A DNA stretch of 35,367 nt from an uncultured Clostridiaceae bacterium (GCA_947177415.1 CAMWUK010000033.1:1-35367), one strand, 5' to 3'; positions 7,694-15,047 are shown, counted from the first letter of the stretch. The notes: generated by a model not told the origin, from the sequence alone. Translations and numbers: made by a program.

Positions 7694-8377
7694 ATGAGTC
7701 GAGTTATGAAAAAACAATTATTTCACCCAAAGGATCCTGGAAGTGCAATTACCCATTTTATTGGTATGGTTTTAGTAGCATTTGCTATGATTCCTTTATT
7801 TATCCACACCCTGCACAATAGTAGTGGTCATATTGTCAATGGAGCCTCTATGCTTATTTTTTCTATTAGTATGCTTCTTCTTTACACTGCCAGCACTGTT
7901 TATCATACATTTGATTTAGGTAACCGTATCAACTGCATTCTGAAGAAATGCGATCACATGATGATATTTATTATGATTGCAGGCAGCTATACTCCTGTTT
8001 GTCTAATTGTTCTTCATAATACAGCAGGATATGCAATGTGTGCCATGGTATGGGCTATGGCTTTTATTGGTATTATTGTAAAAGGTCTTTGGATTACTTG
8101 TCCAAAATGGTTTTCTTCTGTGATTTACATTGGAATGGGCTGGACTTGTCTTTTTGCCTTTTCCCAAATTATTCATAATCTTCCATTTTCTGCTTTTATA
8201 TTATTGCTTGCAGGTGGAATTTTATACACAGTTGGCGGTGTAATCTATGCTCTTAAATTAAAAATATTCAACGAAAGGCATAAGAATTTTGGTTCCCATG
8301 AAATCTTTCATATCTTCGTTATGCTTGGTAGTATTTGCCACTATATTATGATGTATGCTTATGTTGCTCACATGTAG
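7694..8377 (+). CDS. Hemolysin III (PAQR/TrhA) family membrane protein
   Basis: The 227-residue integral membrane protein shows seven hydrophobic segments and the hallmarks of the hemolysin III/TrhA branch of the PAQR family: DPGSAITHFIGM at the start, STVYHTF near residue 75, DHMMIFIMIAGSYTP near 95-109, and HEIFHIFVMLGSICHY near the end. The conserved His and Asp residues are thought to bind a metal. TrhA-type proteins are linked to membrane homeostasis, and the toxin name is historical. I start at 7694 because AAGAGAGGG lies seven bases upstream; the ATG at 7664 lacks such a site. Single-gene unit with promoter and terminator. Confidence 0.9.
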   Translation: MSRVMKKQLFHPKDPGSAITHFIGMVLVAFAMIPLFIHTLHNSSGHIVNGASMLIFSISMLLLYTASTVYHTFDLGNRINCILKKCDHMMIFIMIAGSYTPVCLIVLHNTAGYAMCAMVWAMAFIGIIVKGLWITCPKWFSSVIYIGMGWTCLFAFSQIIHNLPFSAFILLLAGGILYTVGGVIYALKLKIFNERHKNFGSHEIFHIFVMLGSICHYIMMYAYVAHM

Positions 8378-8435
8378 TATGGGAATTCTGCAAAATACCC
8401 ATCAATTATTCATGATTTATAAAAAATATCAAAAT

Positions 8436-8469
8436 AAAACCAGACAGAAAATTGTTTCTGTCTGGTTTT
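8436..8469 (+). terminator. Terminator of the hemolysin III gene
   Basis: A perfect 15-bp inverted repeat (AAAACCAGACAGAAA and complement) with a 4-base loop, ending in a T run. The symmetrical A and T tracts could serve both directions. Confidence 0.85.
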
Positions 8470-8479
8470 GTTATATAAA

Positions 8480-8676
8480 GTTACTATTCACAGTCATATA
8501 GAGGTATATGTTAGATTCATCAAGCTTGCTTGTAAGAATCTGCATATACCTCTATATGACTGTGAAAGCTGTCACTCCACCACATAAGTAAAACAGAAGC
8601 AGTGTTTTCTAACTGCGGCATACAGCAACGCTGGATGGTTTTACGCATGTGTGTGGAGTTGACTGTGAATAGTAAC
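8480..8676 (+). mobile_element. 197-bp miniature element with nested hairpins
   Basis: Perfect 17-bp ends GTTACTATTCACAGTCA and TGACTGTGAATAGTAAC. The flanks TATATAAA (8472-8479) and TTTATAAA (8677-8684) match at 7 of 8 bases, like a slightly mutated target duplication. Inside, CATATAGAGGTATATG pairs with CATATACCTCTATATG. A second imperfect stem joins CTCCACCACATA with CGCATGTGTGTGGAG. There is no coding frame. The right half recurs at 14815-14924. Confidence 0.8.
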
Positions 8677-8690
8677 TTTATAAAAGCTTC

Positions 8691-8718
8691 TTAACTGTTC
8701 ATGTTTCTGAGTAGTTAC
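8691..8718 (+). repeat. 28-bp palindromic repeat unit
   Basis: TTAACTGTTCATG facing CTGAGTAGTTAC, a diverged copy of the 28-bp unit at 16208-16235. It lies 14 bp to the right of the 197-bp element and just beyond the stop codon of the leftward lipoprotein gene. No target duplication is seen. Confidence 0.5.
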
Positions 8719-8726
8719 AAGATTAC

Positions 8727-9614
8727 TTATTTCAATTCAAAAATGGTATAACCACCAATCTCTTCGTCCACACCAAATACCAAACTCACTTTTCCGTTTT
8801 TCCAATAGGAATAACATGCCGGATTTGTATTGTTCTCATCATAATCGCATTCTCTTAAAGCTTCTTTTACTCTTGCTACATCATCATCTTTCTCATTATT
8901 TAAATACAATGTATCTAAAACAGCAACCATAGAAACATTTTGATTCTTCGTAGCAATCTTATAGTTTTCATTCATAAGCTTATCTTCTATTTTTGATAAG
9001 TCTGCCTTAGAATTTTTCAACCGGTAGCTTTCCCCTGTTTTCATATTGATATTATAAGTATAAGCAAAGCTGGTTGTTTCATTTATTCCCTCATAACGTA
9101 TACTTCCTTCCATAAGAACAGACAATAATTCGTTATTTTGGGTCATTACTGTGGTTTTCAAGGTATATGCATCTACACCATCATCCTTACTTCCATAATT
9201 AGCTGATGCAAATACTTGGTTCCAATATTCCATGGATTTCTTATTTGACCAGCCTTTAATCTGTGGATAAGTCACTTGAAATTTACTATTAGAAGTGACT
9301 TCTCCTTTTTTCAATACTACTTTATAAGTTTCTTTGTTAGAATCTGGTTCTTTTGTTTGCTTTTGCTCATTTTCATCTTCTTTCTTTGGTTCTTTTGTAT
9401 CCTGTGGATCTGGCTGCCCTTTTTCCTCATTTTCTTTTGGTGTCTCTGTTTCTTCTGTCTGCTGTTCCGCTTGATTTGTGGCTATTGGTGTAGCAGCAGC
9501 TTCTGTAATCTCTGGTTCTTTTGATTCTTTTTTTTCAACAGTATTACCTTTACAACCTCCAATTGCCATAGCACAAAGCAATGCCATAACCAAAATATTA
9601 ATTTTTCTTTTCAT
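8727..9614 (-). CDS. Lipoprotein with RsiV-like C-terminal domain
   Basis: The 295-residue protein begins with a lipoprotein signal, MKRKINILVMALLCAMAIGG followed by the lipid-modified cysteine at residue 21. Residues 25-95 are a low-complexity linker rich in Glu, Lys, Thr, Gln and Pro, probably spanning the cell wall. From about residue 98 the sequence (VTYPQIKGWSNKKSMEYWN, then MKTGESYRLKN and GVDEEIGGYTIFEL) resembles the DUF4163/DUF3298 pair found in the extracellular part of the anti-sigma factor RsiV and in PdaC. Function is unknown. GAGAGG precedes the start. Confidence 0.75.
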   Translation of the reverse strand: MKRKINILVMALLCAMAIGGCKGNTVEKKESKEPEITEAAATPIATNQAEQQTEETETPKENEEKGQPDPQDTKEPKKEDENEQKQTKEPDSNKETYKVVLKKGEVTSNSKFQVTYPQIKGWSNKKSMEYWNQVFASANYGSKDDGVDAYTLKTTVMTQNNELLSVLMEGSIRYEGINETTSFAYTYNINMKTGESYRLKNSKADLSKIEDKLMNENYKIATKNQNVSMVAVLDTLYLNNEKDDDVARVKEALRECDYDENNTNPACYSYWKNGKVSLVFGVDEEIGGYTIFELK

Positions 9615-9645
9615 ATTATATTTCTGCCTCTCTTCTTAATTTTTC

Positions 9646-10119
9646 TTATATATCTCTTATCTCTTGCTTTTTCTCTAAAAATATTTTTCTGGTAACAAAA
9701 TTCCATACAAGTACAACAGATGTTGCAACAACTTTAGGAACCATGTATGCAAATCTGTAAATAATTGCCGGCCATGTTGCAAACCATTGTACAATTCCTT
9801 CCAAACCAACTATAATAAGTACATTTATTCCTAATCCAATAATGCTCAATCCAAGAAAGATTACAAATTCTTTGGTTCTGCTCATATCATCCCGTCTCTC
9901 AAATACATATTTCATACTTGCTAAGTAATTTACCACGACAGATACAGAAAAAGAAATAACCGTTGCCACTACTTTCCAGTTTTTCAGTGATATTACACCA
10001 GTAAATAGAGAGGTTGCTCCATATAACTCTACCAATAACGCAAAAATTCCCCAATCTACAACAGTTGCAATAATTCCTATGATTCCAAACTTCATAATCT
10101 GTTCTATTAGTCTCTTCAA
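9646..10119 (-). CDS. GtrA family membrane protein
   Basis: The 157-residue protein has four hydrophobic segments and the GtrA signature: KFGIIGIIATVVDWGIFALL at the start and VVNYLASMKYVF near the middle, ending in a basic tail FVTRKIFLEKK. GtrA-type proteins are thought to move polyprenyl-linked sugars across the membrane for wall glycosylation. The start appears to be TTG at 10119, eight bases after AGAGGAAG; the next in-frame ATG is residue 8 and lacks a site. It lies 19 bases after the ArsR gene and probably shares its transcript. Confidence 0.87.
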   Translation of the reverse strand: MKRLIEQIMKFGIIGIIATVVDWGIFALLVELYGATSLFTGVISLKNWKVVATVISFSVSVVVNYLASMKYVFERRDDMSRTKEFVIFLGLSIIGLGINVLIIVGLEGIVQWFATWPAIIYRFAYMVPKVVATSVVLVWNFVTRKIFLEKKQEIRDI

Positions 10120-10138
10120 TATAAATTCTTCCTCTCAT

Positions 10139-10486
10139 TTATTCTTGCACATGTTCTAATCCCTGACTTAATATAGTATCAATATGTTTGTCTGCCAGCG
10201 AGTAAAATATAGTCTTTCCTTCTCTTCGGTATTTCACTAATTTTGCCTGTTTCAATACCCTAAGCTGATGAGAAATTGCTGATTGACTCATTCCCACTAC
10301 CGTGGAAATATCATACACACATAATTCTGTGCAAGACAAAGCATATAAAATACGTATTCTTGTGGTGTCACTGAATACTTTATATAGGTCTGCAAGATCA
10401 TAAGCAATCTCATCTGGCGGTATTCTTTCCTCTATCTCTTTACTCATTTCATTTGTTACGTACATAAATTTCTGTTCTTCTCCCAT
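10139..10486 (-). CDS. ArsR/SmtB family zinc-type repressor
   Basis: The 115-residue winged-helix protein carries the ArsR core VFSDTTRIRILYAL and the recognition helix region MSQSAISHQLRVLKQAKLV. The last helix contains D99, H101, H112 and E115. This spacing (+2, +13, +16) is that of the alpha-5 zinc site of SmtB and CzrA (Asp-His-His-Glu/His), so I infer zinc or cobalt sensing. The CadC-like ELCVCDL box is present only as ELCVYDI with one cysteine, so the second metal site is probably absent. No metal transporter lies next to it; GtrA follows. A clear promoter is at 10529-10557. Confidence 0.88.
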   Translation of the reverse strand: MGEEQKFMYVTNEMSKEIEERIPPDEIAYDLADLYKVFSDTTRIRILYALSCTELCVYDISTVVGMSQSAISHQLRVLKQAKLVKYRREGKTIFYSLADKHIDTILSQGLEHVQE

Positions 10487-10528
10487 AGAGTGCCTCCTTT
10501 TTCTTCTTCTTTTTCATTTCCACTTTCT

Positions 10529-10557
10529 AGTTTATTGGTATCTGCATTTTTTGTCAA
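10529..10557 (-). promoter_or_regulatory. Promoter of the ArsR-GtrA unit
   Basis: Leftward -35 TTGACA (10552-10557), 17-base spacer and -10 TAAACT (10529-10534), followed by GGAGG and the ATG. I do not see a clear SmtB-like 12-2-12 inverted repeat around it. Confidence 0.7.
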
Positions 10558-10585
10558 GTCATTGTTATAGTTCATAAGTTTAGAC

Positions 10586-10772
10586 GTAAGGGTTCAGCCG
10601 GATTCATTCATAAAGTGCCAGAATATACAAATTGGCTAAAAATATTTTTTCTGGCTGGACACTTTATTTATGAATGGCGTTAAGCACATAAAAATACATG
10701 CACAAATTGCCCTCTATGAGCAAGCTCACTTGTGCAATTTGCACATATACTTTTACCCAGCTGAACTGTTAC
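10586..10772 (+). repeat. Structured intergenic repeat, type C copy 2
   Basis: About 187 bp, homologous to 7382-7547: GCCAGAATATACAAATTGGC, the ATGGCGTTAAGCACATAAAAA block, the hairpin of GTGCAATTTGCAC with its partner, and the same right end AGCTGAACTGTTAC. An inner stem pairs TTCATTCATAAAGTG with CACTTTATTTATGAA. The left end GTAAGGGTTCAGC fits the family. The ends lack a recognisable duplication. Confidence 0.7.
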
Positions 10773-10780
10773 CAAATATC

Positions 10781-10808
10781 TTGCTAATTTGTTTATTTAT
10801 GCTATAAT
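10781..10808 (+). promoter_or_regulatory. Promoter of the 100-residue protein gene
   Basis: TTGCTA (10781-10786), 16-base spacer and a perfect TATAAT (10803-10808). It begins eight bases after the end of the inserted repeat. Confidence 0.6.
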
Positions 10809-10856
10809 AGATTATATAGAAAGTTTTTCTGGTTATGGAAGAAAGAGGGTGAATTT

Positions 10857-11159
10857 ATGATAGCTGCAATACAGGGAAATGGTTCTTTGATGCACCTTTA
10901 TCCTCAATACAATTCAAAACGGGTGAAACCTGTAAGGGCACTGCAAGGGGATGAACGTACTGCAGAAGACTGGTCCCAAATCACAAAAAAATCTTCCAGT
11001 TTGGAAGATACTATCACAGCCAAATACCAGTCAGATCTGGCAGAAAATACGAAGAATAAGGAATATGTGTCTTATGAATCTCACAATCCTTATGACAGAG
11101 CAAGACAAACTATAGATGAAAGTCTGTTAGTTGGTATGAATTTGGATGTAAAAGCATAA
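10857..11159 (+). CDS. Conserved-looking small protein, function unknown
   Basis: A 100-residue soluble protein with a mostly polar composition and no membrane segment. I do not recognise a domain. It has all the marks of a real gene: a promoter with TATAAT, an AAGAGGG site before the ATG, and a terminator just after the stop. The segment ESHNPYDRARQTIDESLLVGMNLDVKA at the C-terminus looks helical, in two stretches. It is transcribed towards the SipL-like gene and shares the terminator with it. Confidence 0.75.
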   Translation: MIAAIQGNGSLMHLYPQYNSKRVKPVRALQGDERTAEDWSQITKKSSSLEDTITAKYQSDLAENTKNKEYVSYESHNPYDRARQTIDESLLVGMNLDVKA

Positions 11160-11170
11160 AAACTAACAAG

Positions 11171-11210
11171 GGCTGCCGCAAGAATAATTCATAATGCGAC
11201 AGCCTTTTTT
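11171..11210 (+). terminator. Terminator between convergent genes
   Basis: GGCTGCCGCA and TGCGACAGCC form a 10-bp stem with one mismatch, followed by TTTTTT. It ends the 100-residue protein gene. Confidence 0.8.
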
Positions 11211-11214
11211 CTAT

Positions 11215-12780
11215 CTAGTTTGCTCCCACTTTTTTTAATAGTAGTAATTTATCCCCTTTTTTTATCTTCGACTCTTCCACCTGATTCAGATTTTCAATTT
11301 CCTCAATGGTGGTATGGAACTGCTTTGCAATATCCCACAAGGATTCTCCCTGTTGCACCTGATAACCAACCAGACTTGGAATTTCTTCTAATTTACCAGA
11401 TGGCAAATCTACTATTTTTGCTTCCTGTATCATGTTATTTTCCCGATTCTCAAACACAAAAACTTCTATTCCAAGATTTGCTTTCACTTCCAATGAATCT
11501 CTTCCAAGAAGCATGGTTGCCATCTGCTCCAATTGTGGCAATAATAAATACTCCATATTTGCCGAATTACCTTCCATTTCTATTGTATGAGAAAATGGAA
11601 TACTGGCTTTTAGTTCACCCATTGGCAACTGGTCATCTTCTCCAATGTAAAGTACGGATGCCTCCACACTTCCTTCTATATAAATTCCATCCTCTTTCCA
11701 TTCCTGTTCTTCTATCTGTATTTGTCCCCGGCTATGACATATTTGTAAAATACGATGTTTCGTCCCATCAATCGGAATTTGTTGGGTTAAACGCTTTTGC
11801 ACAGCATTCTTAGATACTAAATTACGATACTTTACTTGATTCATATCCAACTGTAAGTCTTTTCCCAAGGAATAGGCATCCTCCAAATACCGAAGCTCTT
11901 CCTGTTTATATACCTTTATATCCAGGTTACAAGATAATTCCGTTTCCATAGTTCTCTCTTCCCCATCTTCATCCGGCTTTATCTGTAAATCTCTGGAAAC
12001 ATTTCCTAATTCTACTTGAAGAATCATATCTTCTGTACAGCCATTACACGCAATTGAGGTATGAAATGGCTGTTCCGCTTCAAAACATGTTAGCTGCTCC
12101 CTTTCTTCTGCACTTCGATACATCACAAATAATAAAATTTCGCCTCTTACACTAATCTGGTCTTCCTGTAACCGCATTTCTAATCCCTGTAACCGCAAGT
12201 TATAGTATAGTACCTCAAAAATATTAGGTTTTCCTGTAGACAGATGGAAGCTTTCCTTAATTCTTAATATATCCTTCTTATCAATTGCTAATTCTGTTAC
12301 TGACATATTCCCATAACGACATGCTATAGAATCAGTTTCCTCAATGTCAGTTGCTATTTCTGTATCATATAATTCACTAACACTACATTCCAGATAGATA
12401 AGGGACTTTACACTTATCTTTCTCGAATTAATAAGACTAATATTCAAATCTTCTATCCGGTATGATACCTTTACCTGATCGTCCATTTGCAGATGTTCCA
12501 GATTCACCATCTCATCAAAATCAATTTTTCCTTGAATATTATGTACTACCTGCTCTCCTTCATGACTAATATAAATCATTCCAAAAGAGAGAATTCCTTT
12601 TACCATACATTTTCCATTCAAAAGATTGTTTTCTGTGATTTCTATTGTTCCCTCAGATGTAATAATTTTCTCAATATCTGGTTTTGTATCTGGTACATTA
12701 AAATCATCTTCCAAAGTCACCTGTAGAGTTCCTTTTGCTTTTTGTCTGCTCATGTGTATATTTTTCTTCCTAATTTCCAT
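11215..12780 (-). CDS. sipL: SPOCS (DUF3794) and LysM protein, SipL-like
   Basis: The 521-residue protein has repeated DUF3794/SPOCS regions (for example LEDDFNVPDTKPDIEKIITSEG cut at residues 24-45, and a similar fold around 170-300 and 330-440). It ends in a LysM domain (about 474-517, YQVQQGESLWDIAKQF to KGDKLLLLK). This architecture matches SipL of Clostridioides difficile, which binds the coat ATPase SpoIVA through its LysM domain and anchors the coat to the forespore. It is therefore probably made only during sporulation. The ribosome site GGGAGG lies within a terminator hairpin (separate entry). The symbol is by architecture, not by alignment. Confidence 0.85.
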   Translation of the reverse strand: MEIRKKNIHMSRQKAKGTLQVTLEDDFNVPDTKPDIEKIITSEGTIEITENNLLNGKCMVKGILSFGMIYISHEGEQVVHNIQGKIDFDEMVNLEHLQMDDQVKVSYRIEDLNISLINSRKISVKSLIYLECSVSELYDTEIATDIEETDSIACRYGNMSVTELAIDKKDILRIKESFHLSTGKPNIFEVLYYNLRLQGLEMRLQEDQISVRGEILLFVMYRSAEEREQLTCFEAEQPFHTSIACNGCTEDMILQVELGNVSRDLQIKPDEDGEERTMETELSCNLDIKVYKQEELRYLEDAYSLGKDLQLDMNQVKYRNLVSKNAVQKRLTQQIPIDGTKHRILQICHSRGQIQIEEQEWKEDGIYIEGSVEASVLYIGEDDQLPMGELKASIPFSHTIEMEGNSANMEYLLLPQLEQMATMLLGRDSLEVKANLGIEVFVFENRENNMIQEAKIVDLPSGKLEEIPSLVGYQVQQGESLWDIAKQFHTTIEEIENLNQVEESKIKKGDKLLLLKKVGAN

Positions 12781-12785
12781 AAAAA

Positions 12786-12851
12786 AACCTCCCGTCCTGC
12801 ATATATAAAATAAGATGTATCCTTATTAAAAATATATGCAGAACGGAAGTT
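12786..12851 (-). terminator. Terminator that sequesters the sipL ribosome site
   Basis: Read leftward, AACTTCC-GTTCTGCATATAT pairs with ATATATGCAGGACGG-GAGGTT, about 22 bp with a one-base bulge, then a run of T that reaches the sipL ATG. It follows the HAD phosphatase stop at once. GGGAGG, the sipL Shine-Dalgarno site, is part of the 3' arm. Transcripts entering from the phosphatase gene would end here or have a masked start site. Confidence 0.8.
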
Positions 12852-12853
12852 AT

Positions 12854-13669
12854 TTATGCTGCTGGGAATATAAACTTTTCTAAAATATATGCGATACCGT
12901 CTTCATCATTGGAAGGTGCTATACAATCCGCATGTTTCTTTACACCATCTTCGCCATTTTCCATGGCAACACCTAATCCGGCATAACGTATCATAGATAG
13001 ATCATTGTATCCATCTCCACAAGCAATTAAATTCTCACTGGTCATATACAATTTCTTAAGAAGTCTATCTAGTGATTCCGCCTTATCTATATTCTGTGGC
13101 ACCAATTCAAGGAAAAATGGCTGGGAACGATAAACATTAATACGGTTCCCCATTATTTGTTTTACTTTCTTTTCTACCTGCTCTAAATAAGAAGGCTCTG
13201 CTGTCATAAGACATTTATTAACTGGACCGGTTAATTCTGCAGTCAAATTCTCTACCTGTCTAAGAGGCATCCCTGTAATGCGGTACTCCTCATTCACATA
13301 AGGTTCCTTTGCATCTAGTGTGTAAATATAATCACCTTGGTAGGTCATAATATTAGTTTGAAATTCTTTTGTCAAATCTTCTAATTCTTTCACTATGCTT
13401 ATTTCTAATGTTTTATCATACATAATCTCTTTTGTTTTACAATTGATAATTCTTCCACCATTAAATGCAAGAATATATCCTCCATATTCAGCTAATTCCA
13501 ATTCTTCTGCTAATGGTACAATTCCCTGTGTTGGTCTTCCTGATGCCAATACAATTCTTCCACCTTGTTCCTGATATTCAAACAAAGCTTCCTTTGTCCT
13601 TGGTGTAATTATTTTATCCGAATTTGTCAATGTTCCATCTAAATCCAGTGCAATTACTTTGTATTTCAT
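12854..13669 (-). CDS. Cof-type HAD-IIB phosphatase
   Basis: A 271-residue HAD-superfamily hydrolase, probably acting on sugar phosphates or similar small phosphates. Motif I is ALDLDGTLTNSDK (about 7-19), motif II is VLASGRP (about 40-46), the catalytic lysine region is NIDKAESL, and motif IV is ACGDGYNDLSMIRYAG. The IIB cap lies between motifs II and III. Typical length and order for the Cof/YidA group; the substrate cannot be told from sequence. Start ATG has AGGAGG upstream, and a strong promoter precedes it. Confidence 0.92.
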   Translation of the reverse strand: MKYKVIALDLDGTLTNSDKIITPRTKEALFEYQEQGGRIVLASGRPTQGIVPLAEELELAEYGGYILAFNGGRIINCKTKEIMYDKTLEISIVKELEDLTKEFQTNIMTYQGDYIYTLDAKEPYVNEEYRITGMPLRQVENLTAELTGPVNKCLMTAEPSYLEQVEKKVKQIMGNRINVYRSQPFFLELVPQNIDKAESLDRLLKKLYMTSENLIACGDGYNDLSMIRYAGLGVAMENGEDGVKKHADCIAPSNDEDGIAYILEKFIFPAA

Positions 13670-13725
13670 CTAAAAGCCTCCTAGCTATCATCCTTGGTTT
13701 ACAGCTTCCTAATCTCAATATATTC

Positions 13726-13754
13726 ATTATAGCTGAAAGCTTTTTATCTGTAAA
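13726..13754 (-). promoter_or_regulatory. Promoter of the HAD phosphatase gene
   Basis: Leftward -35 TTTACA (13749-13754), 17-base spacer and perfect -10 TATAAT (13726-13731), about 55 bases before the start codon. It lies directly behind the stop of the upstream lipoprotein gene. Confidence 0.7.
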
Positions 13755-13762
13755 TCCCTTTC

Positions 13763-14188
13763 CTATTTTTCATCAAGATAGACAATTTCTTTGTCTATTT
13801 GTTCCATTTTTACAACAATATAGGGATAAGTTTCTGCACTGGTCTTCTCTTGTTCTTTGGGACCAATTAATGTTGTACCAAAAGATATGGTATTTTCTGT
13901 CTCATACAATTGGTCTACTGTAATACTATATCCCCCTCCAACTTGTTTTCCATATCCTATGCATAAGTATAAATATCCTGCATCTGCATAAGAAAGCCGG
14001 AAAGGCTCACTTTTCTTTTCCTCCAGTATTTCTGTCAGCTCTTTTGGTAACTCTTGTGGCTCTACCACTGTATAATCACAATCTTTTGTTTTTTCAGTCT
14101 GGTTAGTGGACATACTACAGCCGGACACATATACGGACATAACAAGAAGTATACAGCTAATAAGTAAAAAAATACTATTTTTCTTCAT
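13763..14188 (-). CDS. Lipoprotein with PrcB-like domain
   Basis: I start at the ATG at 14188 (141 residues), where AGGAAAG lies upstream and a proper lipoprotein signal follows: MKKNSIFLLISCILLVMSVY, then VSGC with the lipidated cysteine at residue 24. The mature part contains GYGKQVGGGYSITVDQLYET and, after a short insertion, TYPYIVVKMEQIDKEIVY. This resembles the small beta-sandwich of PrcB-type proteins, where the GGYS segment is typical. The role is unknown; PrcB in Treponema stabilises a surface protease. It probably faces outward from the membrane. Confidence 0.75.
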   Translation of the reverse strand: MKKNSIFLLISCILLVMSVYVSGCSMSTNQTEKTKDCDYTVVEPQELPKELTEILEEKKSEPFRLSYADAGYLYLCIGYGKQVGGGYSITVDQLYETENTISFGTTLIGPKEQEKTSAETYPYIVVKMEQIDKEIVYLDEK

Positions 14189-14358
14189 AAACTTTCCTCT
14201 TCTCAAAATACCATCTATGTAATATATTATTGCTGAGCGAAGAAATATATGTCTCGAAACTGTCTCATTTTTCATCTCATTACCCCCTTTTCTCTTAATC
14301 CTATTATACAAAGTCAAATGCCTTTTTTATATGTTTTGTTGTACCTACTTCATTTATT

Positions 14359-14502
14359 GTTACTGTTCACACCTACGGTGCTAACAGTAACGGAATCCAG
14401 CCTATCTACAATTCGCCTTCGGCGAAGGGCTGGATTCTTGGTTGTTCTACGTTTTGGCACATAGCTTGACAGCAAGTGTCAAGCTTGTGAGTAAACAGTA
14501 AT
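14359..14502 (+). mobile_element. 144-bp miniature element, perfect 8-bp duplication
   Basis: Starts GTTACTGTTCACACC and ends GTGAGTAAACAGTAAT. The direct repeats CATTTATT flank it exactly at 14351-14358 and 14503-14510. The first 33 bp form a palindromic unit (GTTACTGTTCAC to GCTAACAGTAAC). After that come a GGAATCCAGCC/GGCTGGATTC hairpin with a CGCCTTCGGCG tip, and a TTGACAGCAAGTGTCAA hairpin. It has no coding capacity. Close homologues are at 15951-16095 and 34111-34255. Confidence 0.9.
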
Positions 14503-14541
14503 CATTTATTACAATTTTATTAAATTTATATTAAAAATAAG

Positions 14542-14570
14542 TTGACAAACTATTTTATATATGTTAATAT
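14542..14570 (+). promoter_or_regulatory. Promoter of the putative small RNA
   Basis: Perfect -35 TTGACA (14542-14547), 17-base spacer and -10 TAATAT (14565-14570), overlapping a perfect TATAAT at 14568-14573. Transcription should start near 14577-14582. No start codon with a ribosome site follows. Confidence 0.75.
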
Positions 14571-14576
14571 AATATC

Positions 14577-14700
14577 AGAACAAAGGTTGTTCATAACCAG
14601 ATACTCTTCCCCCTCTCGAGTGTTTGGTTGACATATATCCCGTAATTTATATATACTCTCCCCCCCTCAAGAAGCTGGTTTGTAATCAGCTTCTTTTTTT
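14577..14700 (+). ncRNA. Putative small regulatory RNA with C-rich single-stranded motifs
   Basis: The stretch has its own promoter and ends in a strong terminator: AAGAAGCTG pairs with CAGCTTCTT (14669-14677 and 14687-14695), followed by seven T. Between these, 14595-14606 and 14618-14629 form a perfect 12-bp stem (two G-U pairs) whose 11-base loop is TTCCCCCTCTC. A second unpaired stretch, CTCTCCCCCCCTC, lies before the terminator. Such C-rich loops pair with Shine-Dalgarno sequences in Firmicutes sRNAs such as RsaE/RoxS. I see no peptide. Not a recognised Rfam family to my knowledge. Confidence 0.65.
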
Positions 14701-14703
14701 CTA

Positions 14704-14924
14704 TGTATTCACTCTTTTAGGTAGAACCTTGCACTCTGCTGTAAGGTTCGTAAAGCACCAAGTGCTGCTTTTGCACTTGTGTGCATCCTCATATATTCTT
14801 CTATGTGGCAGTGAAAGCTGTCACTCCACCACATAAGTAAAACATAAGCCGTGTTTTTTACTGCGGCATACAGCAAAGCTGGATGGTTTTACGCATGTGT
14901 GTGGAATTGACCTTGAATAGTAAC
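14704..14924 (+). repeat. Partial copy of the 197-bp element type
   Basis: From about 14815 the sequence matches the right half of the element at 8480-8676: GTGAAAGCTGTCACTCCACC, TGCGGCATACAGCAA, GCTGGATGGTTTTACGCATG, and the end TTGAATAGTAAC. The left part (14704-14814) is different and has its own stem, AACCTTGCA against TAAGGTT. The left end GTATTCAC looks like a damaged GTTACTATTCAC. No matching duplication is visible. Confidence 0.65.
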
Positions 14925-15006
14925 TGCATAAGACTTAGTTCATGCTTAAGGCCGTGAATAATCTCGACAAAATAATATACACACTTTGATAATCAGGCTA
15001 TACTCA

Positions 15007-15046
15007 AAAAACGAATCAAAAGGATCGATCCTTTTGATTCGTTTTT
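15007..15046 (-). terminator. Terminator of the small-protein pair
   Basis: A perfect 20-bp palindrome AAAAACGAATCAAAAGGATC with its complement and no loop, centred at 15026, ending in T runs in both directions. It follows the stop of the leftward 155-residue gene at once. Confidence 0.85.
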
Positions 15047-15047
15047 G

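Noticed and set aside
9276-9524. Frame of 82 codons rich in Phe and Trp
   Set aside because: It is the antisense of the Glu/Lys/Pro-rich linker of the lipoprotein gene, which produces such hydrophobic shadows.
11220-11813. Frame of 197 codons opposite the SipL-like gene
   Set aside because: The leftward SPOCS/LysM protein is clearly the real gene in this interval.
14249-14464. Frame of 71 codons containing FTPTVLTVTES
   Set aside because: The sequence is a translation of the miniature element itself; the same peptide recurs wherever the element occurs.
14577-14700. Could the putative small RNA be 6S RNA?
   Set aside because: It is too short, and its main stem has a C-rich loop instead of the long bulged stem of 6S RNA.
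14624-14836. Frame of 70 codons across the putative small RNA
   Set aside because: It runs through the terminator hairpin and into a repeat, and has no ribosome site.
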